NCBI GenBank assembly: GCA_963682025.1
Contig: OY821517.1
Coordinates: forward strand, 296,055,344-296,119,343
DNA length: 64,000 nt
DNA from: Cordilura impudica
Lineage: Eukaryota; Arthropoda; Insecta; Diptera; Scathophagidae
Reading direction: 5' to 3'
Positions 1-9,773 of the stretch are shown piece by piece; positions within the stretch are counted from its first letter, which is position 1, and the number at the start of each line of letters is the position of its first letter. Position numbers and translations under genes: made by a program. Below the pieces are notes generated by a model, which saw only the letters and a program-made list of their open reading frames with translations, had not been told where the DNA came from and did not search any database.

Positions 1-612
1 CTATATGGGGACTAGGCCCAAAAATGGACCGATTCTGACCATGTTTGGTAAAGTCTCTTGTATTTTGCAAAAATATATACAAACAAAATTTGAGAAGAAT
101 CAGTGCAATATTTTTGTTTTTTGATAGACTTAAGTGAAGATCGGGAAGCAGCTCCATATGGGCCTATGTCTAAGAGTTGTCCCATAGGGATCATTTTTGG
201 ACTACTCATTAATAAACGCATATAAACCCAATTTGAGTAAGATCTATATGACAATTTGGATCTTATGGTAATTTATGTCGATTTCATAAAGGTCATTTGT
301 ATGGGGGCTAGGTCTGAACATTGACCGATTCTCACCAATTTCAATAACGTTCATCCCATGGCCGAGAAAGGATCAAATACCAAATTTCGTCAAAATATAT
401 GCATATTTGCGACCTGCAGTTTGATTACAAACTTTACATGGACACACAGACGGACGGACGAACGGACGGACATCGTTAAATCGACTCAGTTAGTGATTCT
501 GAGTCGATCGGTATAATAAAAGATGGGTCTAGGTCAAATATTTTTGGGAGTTACAAACAGCAGCACAAAGTCATTATACGCAGACTACATAGTTGTATAG
601 GGTACAAATATA
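1..612 (+). mobile_element. mini-me/DINE-like element, copy 1 (cut by window start)
   Basis: First of about ten copies of a ~780-bp non-coding family in this window. Complete copies start with CAAGTAAGAAAATTATAG and a palindrome centred on CTAG, carry a (GGAC)n microsatellite in the last third (here 448-471), and end in a hairpin around ACCACATAGTGGT and GGGTATAA. This copy lacks the 5' palindrome because the window starts inside it; the 3' hairpin is mutated (GACTACATAGTTGT). There is no credible ORF; translated stretches in these copies are chance reading frames. The internal GTCY-type microsatellite is the hallmark of dipteran mini-me/DINE-1 elements, so I place it there by resemblance, not by search. 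Confidence 0.75.
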
Positions 613-744
613 TAAAACTTGTAGTACAACTGTTTATATCCTTATATTTGATTTTGTTGTTCGAATATGTTTGATGCAAATTAACTTTAATGGAAAGGTA
701 TGATCAATCTTTAAATTAGGACAACATTAATTTTATATTTTTAG

Positions 745-943
745 TCCATATTTGATATGTATAAAATACTAGAAAAAGACTTTCATTGGCTATATTCAAG
801 GGCAATAGTATCACCTAAGGACGACACGGTCAATGAAATTAATAATCTTATTATGCAAAAAGTTCCCGGCCAAATCAAACACTATAAGTCGATTGATACA
901 GTCACCGATATCGAGGATGCGAAGCGCACCGGGTAACAGCTAG
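745..943 (+). pseudogene. Helitron 3' end with helicase remnant
   Basis: A frame open from 745 to the TAA at 934-936 encodes a Pif1-like helicase scrap of the Helitron RepHel type: RAIVSPKDDTVNEINNLI, then YKSIDTVTDIEDA. In the family this is the 'RAILAPKN..VNEINN..L' stretch followed by 'YKSIDTV', well before the helicase C terminus. Here the frame runs straight into a Helitron-like 3' end: a TGCG-AAG-CGCA hairpin at 919-929 and the terminal CTAG at 940-943, followed by T. The rest of the helicase, and any Rep domain, are missing, so this is an internally deleted or 5'-truncated copy. A TTTTTAG just before 745 could be an old splice acceptor. Confidence 0.7.
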
Positions 944-1038
944 TATTCAATAACCGATTAAGCTTACAGTTTATGCTTCGTTCGGAATCTTCATATTTTT
1001 CGATGTGACACCTTAGAAGGTCCAATTTAAATTCACGT

Positions 1039-1180
1039 TCAGTAACTTTTTTTTACTTTTATAATGGGTTCCTTCTCTACTGCCTCAGGTTCATTTATAT
1101 TTTCGTCGTCTTCCTCATCTAACATATTAAATGCTTTTTCGATATCATCAGCACAAATTTGTTTCGTAGTTAGAAGAACA
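1039..1180 (-). pseudogene. Unrecognised acidic coding remnant
   Basis: On the - strand a frame ending at TGA 1039-1041 reads ICADDIEKAFNMLDEEDDEN and then EPEAVEKEPIIKVKKSY. The acidic, low-complexity tail followed by a short basic end looks like the C terminus of a real protein, but I do not recognise it. Upstream (1181-1290) the reading continues only across a stop and apparent frame changes (a Lys-rich piece starting MSKKAAI). It may be a transposon ORF relic. The surrounding stretch 944-1730 holds nothing else I can name, except a MITE-like end (ATGCGATGATTAGACCCCAG, 1707-1726) resembling the one at 20724. Confidence 0.3.
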
Positions 1181-1738
1181 AAAAGAAACTCTTATACCGG
1201 CAGCCTGAAGAATTTGTTCTTCTCTTTTTGGATGCCTTATTGAATGGCAGCTTTTTTTGACATTGCGTTTGGTCGGCATAAACCTAGAAAAATGTATCTA
1301 TGTACGTATAATTGGAACACTTAAAAATATTTTTTGCCAAACGTGGGTGCTCAATCATAAATTCAGCCATTAGCTCCTTTTATTTGCCACTAATTTTAAA
1401 TATATTTGCCCTGAAAATTTTTAATTAGATTTTTGAATTTTTAATTTATCAAGTGATTAATATTACTTAAATTTTAAGACCTTTTAGTTATTATTTTATA
1501 TGTCCCGCTTTTATTTTTTCGCTTGTTGTTCTCAAGAAGTTTAACACTTTTGTTTACGATTGGCTTTGACGTATCGAATGACATTTAGAAAGAAGACACT
1601 CGATCGATCGCTCGTTATCGTATGCCATCATCTCAAATTTCGATACTACTTACATGATAGCGAATGCCGTGATTTCAAAATATCGATCAAATTCACTCGA
1701 TCACGTATGCGATGATTAGACCCCAGTTATATGGTACA

Positions 1739-2366
1739 ACGTTATGTGATACTTTGTACGGGCGGTTCCACGCCCACTGCTCCGATCACGCCCATTTTTT
1801 GTCTATCTAATCACATGAACAACTTATGTGCTCACACAAAGTCCCAAGACTCTCACTGTTACAGTACTCCTGATATATGGCATTTTATATTTTCTTTGTA
1901 TGGCAGGTGCCACACCTATTGGTCCGATACTGCCCATTTTTTGTCCGACTACTCACATTAATAATAGGTGACACCAGACAAATTTGAAAAGCTCTCTCTA
2001 TCACAGTACTCGAGATATATAATATTGAATTATTCCTTGTATGGGAGGTACTACGCCCACTTGTCTGATCCTGCCCATTTCCGGCGTAGCCACTAATATT
2101 AAAAATATGTGACCTCACACAAATTTGCAAAGCTCTGCCTGTCATAATACTCAATATATGTATATGATATTAAAAATTTACTTTGTGTGGGTGGTGCCAC
2201 GCCCACTAAAAATATTTAAAAAATTATAGCCTATAGCACTTCCCATATCCGCAGTAAGACTCTATGCAAATTTCAGGAATATCAGATGGGTAGTTACGGA
2301 GATTACCTCCTACAAACAAACAAACAAACAAACACACATTACCTCTTTATTATATTAGTATAGATT
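1739..2366 (+). repeat. ~145-bp degenerate tandem repeat with retroposon-like tail
   Basis: Three and a bit units begin near 1750, 1896, 2039 and 2188. Each contains a variant of GGTGCCACGCCCACT, then a CCGATCCTGCCCATTTT-like block, a TCACATTAATAAT-like block and CACAAATTTGCAAAGCTCT. Units are 75-85% alike by eye. The last unit runs into a tail with CAAATTTCAGGAAT, CGGAGATTACC, (ACAA)n at 2313-2332 and TTATATTAGTATAGAT, an arrangement often seen at the 3' ends of short insect retroposons. No coding sequence. Confidence 0.6.
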
Positions 2367-3804
2367 AAAGGCAAGTATTAAGGAATTAAAAGAAAAAAAA
2401 TAAACAAAATAAATCAGTTATGTCTCTATTTTTCCATTTATCTACGATTTCTGTTTTACATTTTAAATTTCTTTTAATAGCATCTTTGATATTTTTTTTG
2501 AAGAAGTGAGTAATGAAATGTTTTTTAGTGTTCTAAAAATAGATGAGTATTTAGCGCATAAGTATGTCATATATATGAGATTTTTTGAGCACAATTTGTA
2601 CGATTCTTCAATATTACCAAAACTAGCCTTTTCAAAACTATGACTTAAAAAACAATATTCATTAAGTGGAAATTTCATTCCTTTGTATTAATGGAATCCT
2701 CTAATTTTGTTTTCACCATTTTTTAGATATGGAATGTTTGACATATAAAACTGTGTCCAACCGAGAATGTGACTTTTTAATTTTATAGATTTAGGCAAGT
2801 ACTAAGTTGTAGTACTGTTTTTGACATCTGCTCCAAATTTTGTGTCAAATTCCTGTTGCAGAAACACTAAGGATGCTATAGAAGCCCCTCGGTGACAAGA
2901 CTATGTGAAAAAAAATCTTACAAGTGGTAAAAATATTTCTAACAAGGCCGAGAAAAATTTGGCATAAGCGAATTGTATCAGATGTGGGAGGGACTACTTT
3001 CAGGGCGATGAAATTATATAGGAAGAATAAATAGATATTTTTCATTTTAAAAGTCACCTTTTATTTGAACATAGTATTATACTCTTCTAAACATAAAAGA
3101 TCAACTGGAAGTTTAGTGGAGGGAATTTAATTTCTTAGAAAAGCAAAGAATTCGATTTATAGTCCTAAAACAAAATAACTGGTTCCCAACATCTTCTGTT
3201 CTGGAACAGGCTCTTTCGCCACCCTCCTTCTTTTCGTTGCAAAAATCATAAGTCTTTGCTATTTGCAACATAAGGCCTGAGTTAGTCGTGCTGAAGCACT
3301 CTTACCAGATACCTCCTCTGATACATATTTTGTTAAGTATAGCTGTTAGCAACGTTACGGTATTTCTTCTTACCTACATATATAATACCTCTTCCCAAAG
3401 CTCTAAGTATTTGAAATTTCAGATTTGTAAGATTTCGGCATTTCGGGAGTACGTGGTCCATTTGTATCATCATTCTTCACAATTCTATGAATTTGTGGTG
3501 GGTTTGTCTTTACTAATATTATTTCTTAAAACGAGGAAGTAGCTGTATGCAGTTCGCGAAGTCCAGCTAGGAAGCCCAGATCCAACAGTGTTGCATTTGC
3601 GGACATCTTGATGTATCTACTATGGCTTGATACCTATTCAGTTTTCTTTGGGATATAAAGAGTTTAATTATTCTTCTCTTTGAATTTGAAATGTTTTTGA
3701 TAGTTGATAGGTTTTTTAGTAGCGTCTTCTTGCATCGTCAAATATATCGGGTGAAAAGTTAGTGTGTGGTTGTCTGTTCCCACATCGAACTATTACCGCC
3801 AAAA
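2367..3804. other. Unassigned AT-rich stretch
   Basis: No recognisable gene. Short open frames on both strands have no family features. The segment 3190-3610 is less AT-rich and on the - strand reads LDLGFLAGLREL followed by stops, which might be the end of a decayed non-LTR retroposon, but the match is too weak to call. Confidence 0.4.
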
Positions 3805-4480
3805 ATGTACAATGAGTTTGTGCTGATATTTGTAACTATACCCATCATTTATTATATCGATGGAATCAGAATCACTATCTGAGTCCGTTTAGCGATATCC
3901 GTCCGTCCGTCTATACATCTCTCTATGTAAACCTTTTAATCAAACTACAGTTTGCAAATATAAATATATTTTAATTAAATTTAGTAAACTTAGAAGTTTA
4001 TATCGCCCATAGTATGAACACTATTCAATTTAGTGAAAGTTCGTGCATGTTCAGGACTAGTCCCACACAAATGACCCCTATAAGATCGACTTAAATTGCA
4101 ATAATATCCAAGTTATCATACAGATATCGGACAAATTTGTTTTGTGTAAAGTTGTTTCTTTACCTTCATTTAAATCTACCAAAAAACAAAAAGATTGCAA
4201 TGAATAAGTGACCAAATATGGTCAGGATCAGTCCATATTTCTTATAGAAGTGGCAAATGTGTAAGTTTACATTTTTTACACAAATTTGGTTTTTATATGC
4301 TTTTGGAACAGATGAGGGACCTCATAAAATATGGAGTTCATTGAACCATTTTTGGATCTAACCTCCCCATAGTAATCCGATCAAATCAAAAATGGTCCGA
4401 TATTTTCTGATGTCACTTATGTATTCCAAAGGCATATATACAAAGCAAATTTGAGTAAAATATATTAATCTTTTAAGTCA
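3805..4480 (-). mobile_element. mini-me/DINE-like element, degraded copy
   Basis: Reverse-oriented and heavily mutated. The TTTGTAACTA..CCCATC..TTATTATA..GAATCAGAATCACT block and a short (GTCC)n run at 3899-3911 mark the 3' third; weak similarity to the family middle continues to about 4480. It abuts the next, better-preserved copy in the same orientation. Confidence 0.5.
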
Positions 4481-4549
4481 TTAGATGGATTTAAATGAGT
4501 ATCGGTATGCTGGGAACTATGACTATAATTAGTCCTACACAAATCATTT

Positions 4550-5355
4550 TTATACCCTATACTACTAAGTGGTTTGGGTATAATGGCTTTGTGCTGCTGT
4601 TTGTAACTACCATAAATATTTGACATAAATCCATCTTTTATTATACCGCTCAATTCAGAATCACTTTATGAGTCGACTTAGCGATGTCTCTCCGTCCGTC
4701 TGTCCGTCTGTCTGTCTGTCCGTCCGTCCGTCTGTGTGTCCATGTAAACTTTGTAATCAAACTACAGGTCGTCAATATGAATACATTTTGATGAAATTTG
4801 GTACGTAAGCTTTCATCGGCCGTAGGATGAACACTATTGAAATTGGTAAATTCGGTCCATGTTCAGACCTAATCCCCATACAAATGACCCCTATGAAATC
4901 GACATAAATTGTCATAAAATCCAAATTATAATATAGATCGCAGTCAAATTGGGTTTGTATGTGTTTATTATATCCATTAATCAGTAGTCCAAAAATAATC
5001 TCTATAGAACAATTCTTAGTCATAGGCCCCATATAGAGCTGCTTCCCGATCTTCACTTAAATCTATCAAAAAACAAAAATATTGCATAGATATGTCTCAA
5101 ATTTGGTTTGCATATATTTTTCAAAATATAAGTGACTTTACCAAATATGGTCAGGATTGGTCCATTTTGCGACCTAGTAACCTAGCAGCCGATATAAACT
5201 TTTCATATCTTCAGCCAAAAAAATTAATAACAATGGCACTCAAATTTGGTTTATGCTTCTTTTCTATATCCAATTAGTTGGACCGAACAGATAGGGTCTC
5301 TGAACCATTGTATAGGGTATCGTATCGGTCTAGACCGACTATAATTTCTTACTTG
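4550..5355 (-). mobile_element. mini-me/DINE-like element, near-complete copy
   Basis: Reverse-oriented, about 806 bp. It begins with the 3' hairpin (TATACCCTATACTACTAAGT), has a (GTCC/GTCT)n microsatellite at 4689-4733, and ends with the 5' palindrome (TCGGTCTAGACCGA) and CTTACTTG at 5348-5355. Non-coding. Confidence 0.75.
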
Positions 5356-5377
5356 TTTTCTGTGTGGGAGTAATTAA

Positions 5378-5380
<3 letters not shown>

Positions 5381-5408
<28 letters not shown>
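5381..5408. repeat. (AT)n microsatellite
   Basis: Fourteen uninterrupted AT units just outside the end of the preceding mini-me-like copy. Confidence 0.9.
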
Positions 5409-5414
<6 letters not shown>

Positions 5415-5663
5415 AATGCATGGCATTTCACAATTTAGAAATTTGGGCGATTTTTAAGTAATTTTAAAATTTAAATTTTAGTCGAAAAATGCATTTTTGT
5501 TATATTGTACATAAAGTATAAATTTGAGTTGAGATCACAGTTTGTGTGATAAAATAAGAAACTTGTTCATAAAACTTTTATTGTGATTTTTGAGTAGTGA
5601 GTTAGTTAGTTATTTGTTCTTTATTTTCAATTCATTTTTCCTTTAACAATTTAGTAATACTAA

Positions 5664-6234
5664 CAGAGTCCAGCCCTCGAAATTCGAGTGCAAATTCCAG
5701 GAAATTTAATTTTTTCATTCAGTTTATTTCTTTCAATGTTTTTTAATCTATTTAATTCATTATAAATATTTGTTGAACACATAGAAATAAGAGCCTAAGG
5801 GTGTTTCAACCACCTTGTGTTGCCATCTAAATGTATGCCAATTTTAGGCTTTTCCCAATTCAACACAGGACGTATGATATGCAATTATTGTAATGAAATT
5901 CGATTGCCTTATTATCGTTATTGGTTTATGTCCAGAATTATTTTTCAACCCAACACAGGGCTATTCATACACAATTTTTGCAAACCAATTAACAAATTTA
6001 ATAAACACACACACACACACAGCATTGTATAATTTTATTTATGTGTTAGTAATAAATTTAAATGAATTTTACTCAAAAAAAAAAAAAATAAAATAAAAAT
6101 TTCCAGACGGTGCAAATCTGGTAGACATCTAAAAAAAATACCTTTCATATGGGGTATGTTTGGTCAAAATCGGTTTAAAACTGACAAAGTTACATGGGTC
6201 ACACGAAATCGCCTTGCCTATTAATATTATAGAA
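5664..6234 (+). mobile_element. Family B interspersed repeat, long variant
   Basis: Family B starts with AGCAGATTCCAGCCCTCGAA, where CTCGAAATTCGAG is a perfect inverted repeat, has a (CA)n block near the middle (6005-6022 here) and a run ATCTGTAAATCTG, and ends CCTAGCCTATTAATATTATA. This copy is longer than the others (about 570 bp against 375) because of extra sequence between the 5' palindrome and the (CA)n block. Non-coding; probably a non-autonomous DINE/Helentron-like element, but the class is inference. Confidence 0.65.
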
Positions 6235-6542
6235 AATGGTTTGAAATATATATTAACAGGAAGAAAAAGAGAACATACGATTATTACATACTGTCGCCAG
6301 TCGATGATATTTGCAAATATAAAATTATTTACACCAATTAATTAATTTTATGTATTAATAATTAGTTTTATTATTAAGTGTCTTCTATAATAAGTTCTCT
6401 ATAAGTTATACTGACATTGTTAAAAGGTTAAGAAGTTCTGGCTCTGCTTACATATTTTTTAAGCATTGATATCGTATATACTAAAGTATAGGGTATTTGG
6501 CTAAGAAATTAAATATATTTTTAAGCTCATTAAGGTTACACA

Positions 6543-6911
6543 AGCAGATTCCAGCGCTCGAAATTCGAGTGCAATTTCTAGGCAACTTTTTTTTTCAGCT
6601 CAGCCAGTTCACAAACCAACACTTTTTTGGTTTATTATTATTGTGAATGAAAAAGAAAACAAACTCATTAACAAACACATTAACAATTTTAATAAACACA
6701 CACATAGTATATGTATAATTTTATATATGTGTTAGTAGCAATTTTAAATGCAATTTACTCAAAATAAAGGAAAAATTTAAAAATCTGTAAATCTGGTGAT
6801 CAGCTAAAAAGAAACACCTTTGAAGTAATATACGCTTTGTCAAAATCTGGATAAAGAGGTACAACAAAACATCGGTAACTAGAAAACGCCTAGCCTATTA
6901 ATATTATAGAT
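6543..6911 (+). mobile_element. Family B interspersed repeat
   Basis: Typical 370-bp copy: AGCAGATTCCAGCGCTCGAA at the 5' end, ACACACACATAGTATATG in the middle, ATTATAGAT at the 3' end. Non-coding. Confidence 0.7.
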
Positions 6912-7727
6912 TACAGCCAAAATTGTTAGTCTTTTTTGTTGGAAGCAGGAGGCATTTAGTTCAATTAAATCACATCTCCTTAAGTGCAATTAAAATCCTT
7001 CTCCTTTAAAATCGGAATTTTGGCGGTTACGGCTCTAAATTTGAATTCCAGTTGAGACCTTTTAATATGTATTACTTACTACCTTTACCCTTTTTAAATA
7101 TATAGTGAAGGCATATCCAATAGGCATATAACTTATTTTTAAGAAAAATTTGGCATACCAGCACGTGGTGGCAAGTATTGCACTAAATGCAATTTCTAAA
7201 AAACGGAAGATTTATATTTAGATATCTTTATATTATATGAAATATGAAAGTATGCGTTTCACACAATGGCAAAATGTCTTGCACAATTTTAATTATGCGC
7301 ATTTGCGCAGACGTTCCACCGCTGAATTTCCTCTGATAGCTGATCCAATATCTGAGAAAACATTCATTTGCTTTTGTGAAGGCGGCCAATGATTTTTGTA
7401 GTTGTTGAAGGTATGATCAGCAAACCAGATTTCGCACCAAGCACCATATACAAACTTACAAATGGGATATAATTGCAATCAATTATCAGGAATAAGTATC
7501 AAGTAAAAACGTGCCAGAATAGCTCTAGAATTCCAACGGGCATTACTGAGTGCTGGTATTGCTAATTTTTTAAATTTTTTAATATTAAAGCAACATTTTC
7601 TGAAGAAAATTTTGTTTTTGGGGTGGGTGGAATACCTTCCTTAGCTACATTAGTGGTTTGGAACATTAGGACTATTACACAGTGAAGAAGGATTTTGCTG
7701 ATTAAGAACTGACTTGTTTTTAAGGTT
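6912..7727. other. Unassigned stretch between repeats
   Basis: No gene recognised. The - strand frame 7293-7478 ends with GNSAVERLRKCA, which hints at decayed coding sequence, but nothing ties it to a family. Confidence 0.4.
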
Positions 7728-8200
7728 ATTTGGGACGCTGAATCCAAATCTGCACTTGGTTTTTTTTCTATCAGCACGAATTTTCGCGATATACCGTTAT
7801 GTCCAAATTAAATTAAGGCACTTCCACTACATACATATATTGGAATAACTTGAAAACGGTTCACCATATTCAGTTAAAAATAAAAAATCCAAAATTAGCC
7901 AACAATGTTATCTTTAAGGTGTGCTTACAATGGTTTTAAATTTTCCCTGTAGTTTCAGAGATATCGTTGAAGTTTTTAAAAAGAATAACGATTTAAAAAA
8001 AAATGTTTTGTTTTTTAAAAATTCATAAAAAATAAAACTGCGACAAAAATCATTCAGATAAACATAAAAGCATTTATTTAAACATATTTCGAATGAAATT
8101 AGCTTTACTTCATTGTAATCAGTGCACAACTTTTGATTTTGTTCACAATTTACTGAGAAAACTGAATTGATAAAAATAGCGATTTCCATACAAAAATTAT
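7728..8200. repeat. TE-A left terminal inverted repeat
   Basis: About 470 bp, matching the complement of 13790-14230. Shared blocks include CCAAATCTGCACTTGGTTTT, CCGTTATGTCCAAATTAA, CACAACTTTTGATTTTGTTC and TTTACTGAGAAAACTGAATT. A third, rearranged copy of the inner half lies at 29280-29460. Confidence 0.7.
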
Positions 8201-8279
8201 TTTTTTTACATGTGTGTGTTTTCTGCTGTTCTATTTAATAATAATAGTGTTAGAGTAAGTGTTTTTAGATATTAAGTGC

Positions 8280-9290
8280 GATTTTTTCTATCAGCTTTAC
8301 TTTTCAATTTGTCAATAAAAGAGAATTTTAAAGAAATATAAAAATTATCTTGATTAGAGGGTTTATTTTTAATGCTCCAGCAATAGTCCGCCATCATACT
8401 GGTATCCCACTGACCCTGGTACCGCTCCTCTATAGTACGAATATCTTGATGGAAACGTTCACCTTGTTCTTCACTGAAGTCCCCAAGATTTTCAGGGAAA
8501 TAATCCAAATGACTGTGTTGGTAGTGTACCTTAATGCTCATATTACAACCGAGCTGCTGGAAATGCGCCAACATGTTATCCACGTGGTCCGAGTAGTGCT
8601 CATCCTTTTTATTTCCCAGGAAATTGTGCACTATCCAAACAAATTCATTCCAAGAATTTCTTTCAATATCTGTCCTGGAACTACTAAAGTTTTCATCAAT
8701 GATTGACCTTTTGATTTGAGGGCCATCAAAAATGTCAGCTTTCAGATTCTCCTAACTTAAATTTTGGAACTTTCTACTGATATATCTAAAACAATCACCG
8801 TCCTTGTTGAGAGCTTTGACAAATTGTTTCATAAGCCCTAGCTTGATATGGAGATGTGATAGTATTATGCGATCCCTAGGCACAAGAGGTTGATTAACCA
8901 TGTTATGGTTTCCTGGAACCATAGCTTCCCCCGAAGGCCAGTCTTTTATACTCCGGTGTTCAAATCTGGATCTGCTATCCCATAAACAAATAAAACACGG
9001 ATGTTTTGTGTAGCCTCCTTGTTGGCCTAGAAGAAATTTTACCATTTTTAGATCCACACATATTAGCCACCGGTGTTCATTGTACTTTATTTTATCTATA
9101 ACCAGGCAATAGTAGAATATTCTTCTTTAATGTGCAAGCAGCAACGAATTTGTTACCGTTATGCAGAAGTACACATTTTTGGCTGTGCTTAGAAGAATCT
9201 ATAAATCCACTACTTGTCACGGGTTTCCATGTTAAATCCGAAGTAGTCAAAATACACTTGCTGAATAAACTCTGACACACTTTGTCTATA
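8280..9290 (-). pseudogene. TE-A transposase-like protein, C-terminal two thirds, frameshifted
   Basis: Reading the - strand, pieces in different frames form one protein: GFIDSSKHSQKCVLLHNGN (9092-9280), then KYNEHRWLICVDLKMVKFLL and GQQGGYTKHPCFICLWDSRS (8752-9130), and finally LGCNMSIKVHYQHSHLDYFP with GERFHQDIRTIEERYQGQWD and MMADYCW (8272-8631). This is a common arthropod transposon protein with 'FIDSSK', 'DLK' and 'CFxCLWDSR' blocks. By analogy with RAG1/CMC-type enzymes the first two are likely catalytic aspartate sites and CxxC is part of a zinc-binding insertion. At least two frameshifts (near 8750 and 9120) make it inactive. The function as a transposase is inferred from conservation pattern and element context. 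Confidence 0.65.
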
Positions 9291-9365
9291 TTTTTTTAAA
9301 TCGTGTATTCGCCACATATGTTACAAAATAGTTGGGATTGATGTCACACGTGTTTCTTGACGTCG

Positions 9366-9403
9366 CACAGTGGAGCCATTTGAGTTTTTTCGTTGCAAAA
9401 ATC
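9366..9403 (+). repeat. Transib copy 1, gene-3' end: RSS-like terminus, 22-bp spacer
   Basis: Reading inward: CACAGTG (9366-9372), 22 bp, then GCAAAAATC (9395-9403). The heptamer is identical to the V(D)J recombination-signal heptamer; the nonamer-like block matches ACAAAAACC at 7 of 9 positions. The resemblance of Transib ends to RSSs is established knowledge; the exact spacing was counted here. Confidence 0.85.
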
Positions 9404-9773
9404 ATATCTTTTGAACCGAATAATATAATTGAACAGTTTAGCATATGATAGATAACTGTTCAGCCTATGAAATGAGCGTTTGGAAAGGGTGCTACGCTTT
9501 GTAGGTGTCTGCTTATGGGTTATCAAAGTTAAAATTTGTAGAAAAATCAATTTTATGGTAACTAAAAAAAATTATTTTTACATTTTTAGATTGTTTTTAT
9601 TTTTTTTCTTAAGGGTTTTATGTTTTAAATTATTACCCAACAAATTAAAAAAAAACTACTTCTTTTTTAAATTTATTTTTTTAATTTTCTTTAAAATATT
9701 CATCACAATTCGTAAGAGAAGGTATATCTAAAAGACTAATCATTTCTAAACTATAATTATTTTCTAACTCTAT

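Noticed and set aside
3190..3610. A retroposon C-terminal coding fragment (LDLGFLAGLREL on the - strand)
   Set aside because: Too short and interrupted; no catalytic or structural motif nearby.
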